Made by a program: the position numbers and the translations under genes. Under the pieces are notes generated by a model. That model was not told the DNA's origin, ran no database searches, and was given only the letters and a program-made list of their open reading frames with translations. This document shows, in pieces, positions 22,200-33,440 of a DNA stretch of 64,000 nt (positions within the stretch are counted from its first letter, which is position 1; each line of letters begins with the position of its first letter). Source of the DNA: Sweltsa coloradensis (taxonomy: Eukaryota; Arthropoda; Insecta; Plecoptera; Chloroperlidae); NCBI GenBank assembly GCA_024449915.1, contig JAMZAV010002237.1, positions 43,950-107,949 of the forward strand, given 5' to 3'.

Positions 22200-23091
22200 T
22201 AGAATTCAACATTGCAAAATCAAGGTTATTAGCGCTCGTGGAGTATTAGTATTTACACAACATCAAACAAGTATAGAGAGTTTTCAGAACCAGTATTGAT
22301 TTCTTATCAAATTATGGCATGCTGCTTTCGCAAATCGAGTGTTTTGCACAATCATAATCTTATATAAAAACCATTCACCATTCAGATTCTATCATCCTCG
22401 CATCCCTTCCTTTTTAAACCCTTTCATAAAGTTATCGTTGGCAGACGTAAAGAACACATTTTACCAATATGCTGGGGGATCGAAAAGACAAAGCCTCTAC
22501 ACACCACCACATTGAAAAATGATGTTGCTATAGATGGTCACAGAGGATGAGAAATATGGACTGTAAAGATGATTAATAATGGGTAGACTGGAAAAAATTC
22601 TTAATATTAAGACCATCGAATACAAAAATTAATAATCAGTTATGATAATATCAAAGATTTTACAACACTCATGTTTACTTGACTTCGTAAATTCCACAAA
22701 AAGCCAAATTTTTGTTTCGGTTGGAACAAGTATAGTAAATAACGCAATCGTTTTGAATTATAACCTTAAAATATTTTAAGCATTTTAAAACTTTCTGCAT
22801 TTTGGGCAGCATAGATGATTCACACTTCTATTCTCTTTATGGGCCATTTCATTCTGGTTACCAGCAATGTTAATGTTCTTGTTAAAAGCCTCGTATCCTT
22901 CTGATTCACTGCTGATCAGGAAGCCAGAGCTGAGGAGTCTGTAAAAAGAAATATATATCAACAATATAATATGTATATAATAATAAATATATATCGATGA
23001 GCTGACTTATTGGTAGTGTTAAAGCAGAATGGAGGAAGACTAAACCGTACATTATGTTCCGAGCTTAGATGGTCCAGAACGTTTATGTTTT
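22200..23091. repeat. Array flank segments 'd' and 'e' next to copy A
   Basis: 22220-22520 matches 36730-36990 and 61750-62010 ('gagagttttcaga', 'gcatgctgc/cggc', 'catcctcgcatccc', 'ggcagacgtaaagaacacattttaccaat'). 22680-23091 matches 3590-3990. A short (TA)n stretch lies near 22955-22990. No conserved coding frame. Confidence 0.6.
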
Positions 23092-23425
23092 ACAGTGTAT
23101 GATAAAGAACACCAGGCTGATATGCAGGTGCCATGATGCGACCTTGTTCGAAACTTGTCAGTGTATGATAAGAACACCAGGCTGATATGCAGGTGCCATG
23201 GTGCGACCTTGTTCGAAACTTGTCAGTGTATGATAAAGAACACCAGGCTGATATGCAGGTGCCATGATGCGACCTTGTTCGAAACTTGTCAGTGCATGAT
23301 AAAGAACACCAGGCTGATATGCAGGTGCCGTGATGCGACCTTGTTCGAAACTTGACAGTGTATGATAAAGAACACCAGGCTGATATGCAGGTGCCATGAT
23401 GCGACCTTGTTCGAAACTTGACAGT
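23092..23425. repeat. 66-bp tandem repeat, five copies
   Basis: The unit 'cagtgtatgataaagaacac…gcgaccttgttcgaaacttg' is repeated five times with only one or two changes per copy (for example 'gtgcatgata' in the fourth, 'ccgtgatgcg'). The same unit is single at 3985-4060, so amplification is local and recent. The 95- and 66-codon frames across it arise because 66 is divisible by three. Confidence 0.93.
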
Positions 23426-23429
23426 GCAA

Positions 23430-25520
23430 ATTTCGTTGTCAACACAGATTTAATTGTAAAATAATTACAGTTTAACGGAAAAGATAGATTCTGTTTACGT
23501 TAACTCCCTTTGTTTATTTGAGACAGCTCTGATCATCACAACAATCGTGATTTAAAAAAGTCTCATAGACCACAATATTCCCTTATTCACTAAAAGTCTT
23601 AAAGACCACAATATTCCCTAATTCACTGAGTTAAATCTAGGCTTAGGTTCGTAAATAAGAGTATCGGTAGGAGTAGGCAACGTTCAGTTAAAACTGCCAG
23701 CTTGCTATAATTAGACCTGTTTAAACACATGGCATAACAGCGTGGCATCCAACTGCTCTGAAAAATATGTGCAAACTTGAAGGCATTCCGAATAGATCGA
23801 CCAAAATAATTTTAAGTAATGCAAGTTTTAAACCCAGTGCTTCTGCACGCCGCAATCGATGTGAGATATCTTAAAGTAAAAATGTTTCTAAGCAAGCTAA
23901 TGGTGTTTGTTGAGGGGTATGCTGTCATTCAGATGGATGTAGATCCGATTATAAGAATATCCATTAGCGAAAGTCAGCTACCTCGAAGTTGTTGTTCTGT
24001 TAAATTTGTTGTGGAATTGTTTCGTTTCGTTTATTTATTGATTTTATAATGATTATTAATGTTGTATTTGATGCTCTATTTAAATAAGTATTGTATTATA
24101 TACTATCATTTATTGTTTTGAATGGTTACAGGTACTCACGTTCCATGAAGTAGATGCTCTTTCTGTCATATTCTCGCATTCATTTTTATGTCACATGTTT
24201 AAATGTCGTACAAAAGAATAAAAATAATGATAAATAAATAAATAAATAGATAAATAAATAAATAAATAAATATATAAATAAATAAAACTATTAACGCAAA
24301 TATACATCCATCCAAATGGTATTGATTTTGTAAATTCCGTTAGTGCCATCAGCAAAGTCCAACGATTAATTGTGGTTATTGTAGAAATTTACAGTCAGTG
24401 ACAAAAGTACAGACATTATGTGTGTTATTTTTCAGACTACATACATAATCAATTCACAATTATTGCAAATAACATATTATTTGACATCGCACAGCGTCGA
24501 TACCAATTGATCTATCGGCACCAAACAACAAACCTAACCTTAACTGTGATTTGCACATTAAGTACGTAATATATACTACAGTAGTCTGAAATAGACAGTT
24601 TTAAAACATTATGGGGAGATACTTTTATTAATCAGTTAATAGTCTCGTTAGAGGTTAATGAAATAACCAGCTTTTGCGACAACTTAAGAGATATAAAAAT
24701 CAAGTTACACAGTGAGCCCCGATCAGAGGCAGAACATAACAATGATTTCACTACAAATGATCTGTTGCTAATAATATATGATACAATACATGTCATAAGA
24801 TACGATCAAGGAATGCGTCGTTAAAATCACCAATTAGATAGGAAGGAAACATACACATATTTTAGAAATTAAACCGTAAAACAGATGCAGCACACAAGCA
24901 TGTCATAAGCAGGGTTATGTAGAAATTTCTCTAGACAAAATACTGTTTCACTACACTACACCGATGTTATTGATACAGGTGTACAAGAATAATCATAATA
25001 AGACATAAATTATCTCAATTATTGTTATTATCCACACTCGCAACTTGGAAAAAAATTAACGTGTGAAATAGTATCAGCTAAAAACGTAACTCCAAAGGAA
25101 CAAAAATCATGATAGGTTAAATGCGTCGTGGAAGTCTTAGTAACACCGAACGTAAACATGGACACAAAACATGTTGTTAAGATGCGAAATTCTTCGTAGA
25201 TAAACAGGATAAACAGATTAATACCAGACAGTCCTTGAAGTTTCATGTCTCACGTCATTCCAAACAATACTTGACCGAAATAATACGGGTGTTACACAGG
25301 AGTTTCATTGTTAATGTGAGTTGCCAACAACATACACATCTACGAGTACCTTCACAAATTCTACACGTCGCCCCTTCGACGTTCACACCCTAATCGATTA
25401 GCAGATTATAAACATTTAATACTTTTGGGATAAAATATAATATTTTTGTATGTTATAGCTCATTTAAATTCTATTTTGACAAGCTTTGCATTATATGGTG
25501 TGAGGTGTGGTGTGTTGTTT
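23430..25520. other. Unassigned sequence and array segment 'a'
   Basis: 23520-24200 has no recognised gene. A (AAAT)n run at about 24225-24295, preceded by 'cgtacaaaagaataaaaataatg', looks like a LINE 3' tail. 24590-25020 matches segment a of other units ('gtcataagcagggttatgtag', 'ctagacaaaatactg'). 25250-25400 matches 52570-52690 ('caaatactt.accgaaataat', 'catacacatctacg', 'ttctacacgtcg'). Confidence 0.5.
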
Positions 25521-25523
25521 CAG

Positions 25524-25667
25524 GTGGATGCTGGTAAATTGTACGGAGAATTCTTCCTGACAATCGCCACGTGCAACCGAGTAGCCATAGAAAGAAGTGA
25601 CCTCGAAGAAACCTTGGAGAGGAGGACTCACGACTTCGAAGACGAGAGCTGCACTTCAGATAAGAAG
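25524..25667 (+). CDS. Candidate 48-codon internal exon, function uncertain
   Basis: An open block bounded by an acceptor-like 'tgttgtttcag' and a donor-like 'AAG|gtaaag'. It is exactly 48 codons and in phase 0-0. The translation opens VDAGKLYGEFFLTIATCN and becomes acidic and basic (LEETLERRTHDFEDES). The piece EFFLTIATCN faintly resembles the 'DFFLALAICN' stretch of P4-type ATPases, but that is a weak resemblance. A garbled match to its beginning lies at about 34680-34760, and its last 30 bases recur near 42195, so it travels with the repeat unit and may be a captured exon fragment rather than a working exon. Confidence 0.3.
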
Positions 25668-25729
25668 GTAAAGATCATGTTGCAATTCGATTTGACCAAA
25701 AAGCTAGATTCATAGACATAACCATAGCC

Positions 25730-26480
25730 TTGTAGTTAAATAGGCAACATAGGTGAAATATCCAGGAGGCAGCCACAGTTTCATACGCCTGCTTAACGAA
25801 TGCAATGTTAAGTTTCCACAAATCTAAATTTATGAAAGATGGAAAGGCACACTTATAAATGGGTCAATAACTTGGTTTTCATGATGAAAATAACAAAGTC
25901 CACACGCATATGACTGATAAATTAACAATTTGATATCTATTTGGACGGATTTAAAGGATATCGTTTAGTTCTCTATCGTGAAGTCGTACAGAGTTCACGA
26001 GGCAGAGAGCAAAGAAGAGGAATCTCGACTGGGATCAAGTTCTCGTAGACTTTCACAGGGGCAGGCAGCAGCCGTTACCTAGCCTTATTGGCATGGATAG
26101 AAGCCGACCGTATTGTATAACTGAACATAAAGTTTTGATTTCCATATGATAAGAGATTTAATGTGGCCTTAAAAAAGCAAGATGAAAGATTTACTTGAAA
26201 AAGAGACAAAAAATAAAAAGGAAATGTCTCAAGATAAACTACGTCTTGCTATGTGCTATGTGCTATTTGTTGCGTACCCGGTAACATTCCATTTCTTCCC
26301 CCATGTCTCAGGACCCCTAGCCTATCATAGGCTAGAGTTGCTCATTATGACCTTATAGTTGACGCGCCCTTATACTATAACTAACTTTTAAACCCTATTA
26401 TTTATACCAATATAATTATCAAATTTTAATGCAAATGTTCCCGTGTACTCAACACATGACACGCTCACTCGTCTAACGAC
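25730..26480. repeat. Array flank segment 'b'
   Basis: Matches 42240-42640: 'attcatagacataacca', 'ataggt.aaatatc.agga', 'ttctcta.cgtgaagtcg', 'acgaggcag' and 'caagttctcg.agactttcac'. The orientation and order are the same. No frame is conserved. Confidence 0.55.
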
Positions 26481-26494
26481 GACTTGAGCCTTTT

Positions 26495-26570
26495 CCTCGT
26501 CTAGTTGGCTAAGGCGCCCTTATACCCAAATATGGGAGACCAGGGTTCAATCCCAGGTCGGGAAACATTT
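26495..26570 (+). repeat. tRNA-like sequence, weak
   Basis: An A-box-like 'tagttggctaaggcgcc' and a B-box-like 'gggttcaatccc' are spaced as in a tRNA, followed by A-rich sequence. The stems pair poorly, so this is more likely a SINE head or pseudogene than a gene. Confidence 0.45.
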
Positions 26571-26991
26571 TGCAATTTCTGGATTGCATTAAAAATTATT
26601 ATTAAACATGTTTTGAAATGGATATAACGTAATTTGTAGTCTATCATCTGTGACAAAACCATGGAAAACATAGCCAGTACGATATACGTCTAAAGATTGC
26701 ATGGTTTATTCAATCTCCGAGCGAAATTTCAAAACACCTTGGGCACTGCATTTTCACAGCCTGATAAATAACAATCATTTAAAAAAAACAAAAAAAAAAC
26801 ATTGTCGTTAAGATAATTCCGTCACATTTGCAGCCTATAATCCAATTAATTATTTCTTGTAAGTTTTAAATCGCATTGGATCTAGCTTATTTTGTTTGTG
26901 TTTTGCCCTCGTCTAATTACTTTTCTTTGCTTTAAAAAGTGTAGACAACGTTAAACATGCTTAATGAATAATTGTTGCCAACACATAGCTT
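26571..26991. other. Unassigned AT-rich sequence
   Basis: A run of A at about 26780-26800 and no supportable frame. It may include the tail of the tRNA-like element. Confidence 0.35.
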
Positions 26992-27817
26992 ATTGGATGA
27001 GCGTAGCGAGCGTAGCGAGCGAAGCGAAGATTCCATTTCACTACACTAGAGAAAAAAATCCGGAAATGTTTTTTTTTTTTCTTTCTTTCTTTCTTTCTTT
27101 CTTTCTTTTTCTTTTCTTTCTTTTTTCTTTCTTTCTGTATTTTTGTGTGTCTGTTAACACGATTCCGGCTAAACCCGATACTTCGATTGCGATGAAATTT
27201 CATGGAGGCCTTCGAAATCTCTGAACTTAGAACTGCCACGTTTTTTGAGCGCAATCGGGAAATTTTTTCTCATAAAAACGCAATTTTACGATTTTTTTTC
27301 GATTTTTAAAAACTTTCTTCGACTCATAACACCTACATGCTTTATCCGATTTTAATGATTTTTTCGCAGAAACCTTAATTTTATGAATTTAGATATTCGT
27401 GCGAAATTTGAGCGTAATCGAAAAATTATTTCTCATGAAAATCGAAATTTTACGGGTTTTTTCTTTTTTAAAACAATTCTTTGACTTATTCCACCTACAT
27501 GCTTTATCCTATTGTAATTATATTTTCACAGAACCTTTATTTTATGAATTATATATTCGTGTTAAATTTGAGCGCAATCGAATATTTATTTCTTATTAAA
27601 ATTGCAATTTTACGATTTTTTCTTTTTTAAAAATTACGATTAATTAAAAAAATTAATTTAAATTATTTTTTTATTTAATTTAATTAAAAAAAAAAAAAAT
27701 CTTCGAATAAGTAATGATTTTTTCACAGAACAACAGAAAATCCGCGAAACACATGGCAGCTCAATGCACCAATTACGCTCATCCAACAACGCGGCGGGAC
27801 TTAAGCGTTTTCCTAGT
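26992..27817 (+). mobile_element. Helitron/HINE-like element M2
   Basis: The 5' subterminal motif TTGGATGAGCG(TAGCGAGCG) is inversely repeated at the 3' end (CGCTCATCCAA). That copy is followed by a hairpin region 'caacgcggcgggacttaagcg' and the terminus TTTTCCTAGT (CTRRT type). After the head come a (CTTT)n run (27075-27140) and about 2.5 tandem copies of a unit of about 161 bp (repeat of 'tgagcg.aatcg' near 27246, 27408 and 27568). Subterminal inverted repeats, a simple repeat and a tandem core are the organisation of Helentron-derived HINE/DINE elements. It is non-autonomous, with no protein coding. Confidence 0.78.
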
Positions 27818-28479
27818 AAGTTTATATAGCTGCAGTCAGATGCATGCAACGTTGAGCCAAGAGTATAGCTTTTTATTGGCAATAAATATACATTTTCACT
27901 TTTAAAGCCATCTGCCATTGTTTCTTAGACTTAATAACAACCACATACCGCAAATGTAAGTAATTACTATTTTATTTCGTATAATTATAATTTGAGGAGG
28001 CAGCTCACTTGCTCTTCAAACTAAAGTTGTCGTCACAGTCGACTATTGTAGTTTGTCGCTTTTGATCGACTGTGTTCACAATCATTAGTAAATAGACCCC
28101 CAGGCAAGCACGCAACCACGATTTGAGTACCAGTTAATTAAGGAGTTGACCAAAGAAAATTGAGTAATCAGCAATAGAGGGCTAATATTAAAGGGACAAA
28201 CAATTATTAAGAAAAAAAGACAGGGATTTTTTTTAAATCAGCCATTTTAAAAATAACAATTTATCAGACTAAAAATTTAAGTATAAAAATTTCATGAAGA
28301 GGATGTATTTTCACAAAGTACTTTAAAAATTTTTGATATCATTTGACCAAATTAATGTAAATTTTGTTTAATTGATTTTCGTCGGGATACTGCTGCTATG
28401 GTGGGGTAACCCCAAAAAAAACATAGCAGTATAATGAACACAGGTAAAAGTTATAAATCAAATTGACTTAGTTATAAAC
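27818..28479. other. Array flank before copy B, with a small hairpin
   Basis: 28020-28160 is unassigned. 28250-28390 matches array segment c ('agattttcgtcggg' class). At 28388-28432 a compact inverted repeat ('ctgctatg…catagcag' around 'ggggtaacccc') interrupts the text. It may be a tiny foldback insertion. No gene. Confidence 0.5.
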
Positions 28480-29345
28480 TACAATTCCCTGTGTGTGTGC
28501 ATATGTTCATGAAGGCATCGTAAATAAGATTTGTTGTAGCATAGTAGGAAGTATAGGAACACTTATGGTAGGTGAAACTGCGGTTCTTACCGCACCCTTT
28601 GCTTGGAGTGGCGACACAAGGTTGACCTGTGTCTGAACGTTTTGCCACAACGCATTCACTGTGGTCGTGGTTTGTCAACGCTTTTCGTGTTTAAACACAG
28701 AAAAAAAAAGTGTTTGAGCGTTAAGAGAATTCTTCAATGAAATGTTTTGGTAAACTTCGGACACTGGGGCGGCTCCTTAAGTCCCAGTCGTGTGAATAAC
28801 GGGGCGGGTAAGAGTTTGTGTCATCGAGAATGTCTTGCTAAACTTCGGACACTTGTGCGGCTCATTACTTCCACAGTCGTGTGTATAACGTGGCAGGTAA
28901 GAGTTTGTGTCATCGAGGAATGTCTTGCTAAAACTTCGGACACTTGTGCGGCTCCTTACGTCCACAGTCGGTGTAAAAAACGTGGCTGAAAAGAGTTTGG
29001 TGTCATCGAGAAATGTCTTGCTACACTTGGGGAACTTGTGCAGCTCCTTGCGTCCACAGTCGTGTGTAGAAACGTGGCTGGTAAGAGTTTGTGTCATCGG
29101 GGAATGTCTTGCTAAATTTAGACACTTGTGCGGCTCCTTACGTCCAGTCGTGTGTTATAACGTGGCTGGTAAAAAGTTTGTGTCATCGAAAAATGTCTTG
29201 CTACACTTCGGACACTTTGTGCGTGTCATTGCGTCCCCCAATCGTGCTTCTGGGTGGTACGTGGGATTCTTTTTCTCTTTGGGTATGAACGAGGACATCT
29301 TGACTCCTCACAGCGTGGGGTTTGGGGTACAATCCTGCTCAGCAT
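28480..29345 (-). pseudogene. lola-like zinc-finger exon, copy B (expanded, frameshifted)
   Basis: Minus-strand finger coding is readable in pieces: repeats of DCGRKEPHKCPKCSKTF with TQTLTSHV. At least six units of 84-92 bp occur between 28741 and 29240 (each with 'acttgtgcggctcctta.gtccacagtcgtg'), against three or four in the other copies. The final finger (about 28500-28690) is present but out of frame. Single-base gains in A/T/G runs ('aaaaaacgtgg', 'ttgggg') cause most frame breaks. Some may be sequencing error rather than mutation. The leader and acceptor near 29335-29345 ('cctgctcagcatctgtaaaa') remain. It is either a decayed copy or a long-array copy that is poorly sequenced. Confidence 0.7.
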
Positions 29346-29984
29346 CTGTAAAATTTTAATTTTAATTGAAAGAAAATATTAAAAGAATAACTTTGAGCTA
29401 CTCTAAGGAATAATAAAAAAAAAATTCTATACCCAAACTAATCGTCACATAAAACCCGTATCAAGCATGATCTCCACGCCAAAAAAAATATATTATATTT
29501 TTGTTTTTTCAGAATATAATTCCATTTCCTGTATAACTAATCGAAAGTAAATCAAAATAACAAAAAAATTTAATTTAGTAAAGCAAAATCAAGGTGAATA
29601 GCCCTCGTGAAATATTTGAAATAACAGAACAAAAAAGTTTTAAAGGGAATTAAGTGGTGTTTTTATATGAAGTAGAGAAATAAAATAACAAATGACACAG
29701 CTTAAATTGTGGTTTTATTTATAAGATACAAAACATGTTAAAAGATCAAGGCATTTTGCCATTATAATCTCCTATAAGAAAGTAAACTCAAAAATATTTT
29801 AGATTTTCCGTCATAAATGTCTAAAATTTGCAGCACCTAAGCTGACAGGGATATGGAGGCATTTCTCCAGACCCAAAACCGTGTCCACCGCACCAAAAGA
29901 AAGAAAAAGGAAAGGTGTACGACATTAATCATAAAACATGAGTTAAAGACTAAGTTGTTGTTATCCACACTCCCCACTTGGAAA
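29346..29984. repeat. Intronic flank of copy B and array segment 'a'
   Basis: 29350-29600 parallels the intron side of the other copies ('ggtatcaagcatgatctccac', 'gcaaaatcaaggt.aatag'). 29680-29970 matches segment a ('tgtggttttatttataagat', 'gatcaaggcatttt', 'ggcatttctccagac', 'tccaccgcacca'). No gene. Confidence 0.55.
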
Positions 29985-32900
29985 ACCCAAATTATTTATT
30001 TATTTTTTATTTATTTATTTAACGTCTATCCTATTCAGTTATAAAAACTGATTTACAAAGGAGGACAACTAAATAAATTTTAATTACATAGATGCAGACA
30101 CAACAATGAACTACATTAAGTAAATATTGAAATAGTAATATTTCAACAATGCAAAATACTCAACAAATTTGATAACAAATAAAAAGGATATTAAATGCAA
30201 TTTATAAATAATCGAATATTAAAAAAGAGGGTGGGGAATTAAAAGAAAAGAAAAAAAAAAAAAGAAAAAAGAAAATAAAAGAAAAAAGAAAAAAGGAAAG
30301 GAAAAAAAAAGAAAAGAAAAAAAAAAGAAAAAAAGAAAAAAGAAAAAAAACATTAATAAAGAAAAACGAAAAGAAAACTGATTTATTAGACGATCCCACT
30401 CAAAACGAATATGAGGTTTGCCAAAAATCAGGAACAGCAAATCAGGGAGTAACCAATCTTTCGCGGAAGAAACCACCGAACGCGAATCTTCATTCTTGTG
30501 TTCAACCATCATTCTTGTGTTCAAATCTTGATAACAATTTAGAACAAAAGATCTTGACTTTAATATATAATTATATCAGATATATAATTATTTAAAGTTG
30601 TTCAAGTCAAAAACTGATCACAGCAATGATACAGGACATTTAACTCAAGTTGAAAGTTCCACCAGTGGGCGGCAACCAGACAATCTAGGCAGAAAAATAT
30701 CAATTGAAAATACATTGAATACATCAAAATCAAAGCAATAATAAACAAACAAAGAGAACAGCAAAATCATAAATAAGAAACATATGAATATAAATTAACA
30801 TTACATAAACACAGTGACAATGCCCCAAATAAATAGTAAAAATCAATTCTTCTTTGTTCTTCGATTCATTATCATTGCTTCAATTTTACTTTTAAATTGT
30901 ACTATTCCTAGCTCAGTAAACTGGCTTCTAATATCATAAGAAATTGAATTCCAAAAGGATACTCCTCTGTACAAGAATGACTTTCTTAATGATTCAGAAT
31001 TTAATTAGGAACTTTCAAAGAGTTCATTAGAATAGAATTTCTATCACGATCAACAAATTGAAAAATATTGGGTAGAATACCTGAATACATACCTTTCAAA
31101 CTTTGTATGTATTTACCAGTACGCTATATTTCATTCTTTTCCTCAATCGTGAAGCAATCAGATTGTAAATCTTGGCTCATAGGAATTGAATCAAACAGAT
31201 GGTCAATTCTCTTCTGAAGTACAACATATTCGGTAGAAGGTCTTACTGCCCAAACCACTAAACAATAATCAATATAGAGTGAATATAAGAATCTACAAGT
31301 AACTTAACATTCTCTCTGTTACAAACCTCTTCATTCTACTTATAATTCTATTGCTGATGACACTTTATACATACATATTCATAATGTTTCTTAAATTTAA
31401 ATTACAATCTAAGAAAACTCCAAGATTATTCATATACTCTAGAAATTAGCTTACCGTTACAATTCAATGTCAAATGAATATCATTCATGCTTCTATCATT
31501 AGCCTTATGAAAAATCATAAAATTTGTTTCGCTATAATTAATATCAAGTTCCTGAGTTTCAAACCAATCATCCATCCTCTTCAAAACTTCTTGAAGACGT
31601 CTTACGATCTCTTCAACACCCGCACCTTCTAAATAAAAGACCAAGTCATCAGCATATAAAATATAAGTGATTCCTCCCATTATAGTAGATAATATAATAT
31701 CATCTATATAAAGAATAAATAAAAGGGGTCCTAATATTGATCCTTGTGGTACTCCTCAAAATATATTGAATACTTTTGAACTATATTTTGCAAGATTGAT
31801 AAACATTTTTCTTTTTAAAAAGTAATCCGCTAATATTGATAACAAATAAGGACTTATGTTATACCTGGTTTTTAGTTTTATTAAAAGAGGTAAAAAAGGT
31901 ACTGAATCAAATGCTTTCCTAAGATCAACAAAAACAGCTCCAACCTTACCATTCCGCTTGTCAATCCCTTTATAGATAAAATCTGTAAATGCTAGAAGGG
32001 CACTTTGCGTTGATCTACCTTTCCTAAAACCATGTTGGTTTTCACTTAAACCTTCAGATGCATCCACTCATGTAATAACCTCATGTGCAAAATATTTTCA
32101 ATAATTTTCCCTACAATTGGAAGAGTTGATATAGGTTGATAAGAATTCCTATCACTCTTTTTACCTTATCCCTTATAAATAGGTGTTACCCTTGCCAATT
32201 TCAGCTGTGTTGGGAAATCACCTACAAGAAAGAAATGGGAAATTAGATACGCTAATAATCCGACTATTGATGCGCATTCTTGAATACTATGCATGGAATC
32301 TCTTGAAGTGTTGTCGAGCTTTTAATTTTAAGGCGTTTAATTGCTGAAATGACTTCTTCATTAGTTACCTTTACATGCGGGAGATCATCTGCTTCTTTTC
32401 TATTTAAATCTTTAAACTTACCAATTTCACTGGAAAAATCTACATCGTTCACAACAAAACTTATCTGTAACAAACAGCAAATGTCAGGATTAGACGTGTA
32501 GGATTCCCCATTCTCTGTCAATGAGGCTATGCTACTCATTTTCACTTTGTTACCTGTCAACTTATTATAAACTGACCATAAAGATTTTGAAGAAATATTA
32601 TTATCAAAAGAAGACTTAAAATGCTCACGTTTAGAAAAACGAATCTGATTATTTACCTTATTTCTAACTTTCTTGTATTCCTCCCACGTTGATGGCCTTC
32701 TAAAAATTCTGAATTCTTTGCGCAAGTGGTCTCTCCTATGCATGAATTTCCTAATATATGCTGTTAACCATAGGGCTGGTTTTCCTTTAACTCTTAATTT
32801 CAAGGGGGGTGCATGCTCATTTAGAGTTTACACGGTTACTTTAACAAACATTTCTAATTTATCATCTGAACTTACCGCCATACCAATTTGGTCAATGGGA

Positions 32901-33440
32901 CCACTTGATATATCTTCATTTACCTGCTTCCAATCAACATCTTATAATTTCTAGTATTTACAAATTTAGGAAGAAACTTTTGCTTATTAATCTTACGAAC
33001 ACAATAAATTAATTCATGATCACTTAATCCTACACTGATAAGACCTGACTGAATAATATTTTCATTGTGATATACATAAACATGATCAATTAAAGTAGCT
33101 GACCTTATATTAACCCTAGTAACAGATTTTATCAATTGCACCAATCCATGTGATCTAGTGAGAATTTTGAAATGATTTACTGGTAATGTCTTCTTACTCA
33201 ATTAATGTTGAAATCACCTAGAAAAAATAATTCATTAGCTTCCAACTTTAAATTATTTACTAAACTATCAAAACAATCTGAAAATTCTTCTAACTTTACG
33301 TGTGGAGCTTTATAAACTGCTGTAAAAATCATTGGTTTTACATTTGGAAGCCAGAATTTAACTGACTGCAACTCTACATCCATCGGAAATTTAACTTTAC
33401 ACTCAACTACACTTGACATGAACTTCTCAGCAATATAAAT
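29985..33440 (-). mobile_element. CR1-like non-LTR retrotransposon (minus strand, degenerate)
   Basis: Read on the minus strand, 33419-33198 holds the end of an AP-type endonuclease (LGDFNIN). 33201-32920 continues it (IDHVYVY…GLSDHELIYC). 32803-32264 is the linker/RT start (TNEEVISAIKRLKIKSS). 32067-31756 holds ENQHGFRKGRSTQSALLAF and VFVDLRKAFDSV. 31680-31426 holds the YADDLVFYLEG active site. Stops and shifts lie between every block. Weakly coding sequence continues to about 30850. Then comes a purine/pyrimidine-biased stretch (30240-30360) and a terminal (AAAT)n-type run (29990-30022), which is the 3' tail. The 5' end merges into unreliable sequence beyond 33440. Confidence 0.85.

Noticed and set aside
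23092..23425. CRISPR-like array
   Set aside because: Units are contiguous without unique spacers, in a eukaryotic genome; simple tandem repeat.
23155..23445. Repeated open frames on both strands over 23.2-23.4 kb
   Set aside because: Created by a 66-bp tandem repeat (divisible by three); no conserved frame in the single copy at 3985.
26964..27254. Lys/Phe-rich frames on both strands at 27 kb
   Set aside because: They lie over the (CTTT)n run of a HINE element.
30202..30524. Phe-rich hydrophobic frames suggesting membrane proteins
   Set aside because: Low-complexity A/G tract on the plus strand within the 3' part of a minus-strand LINE.
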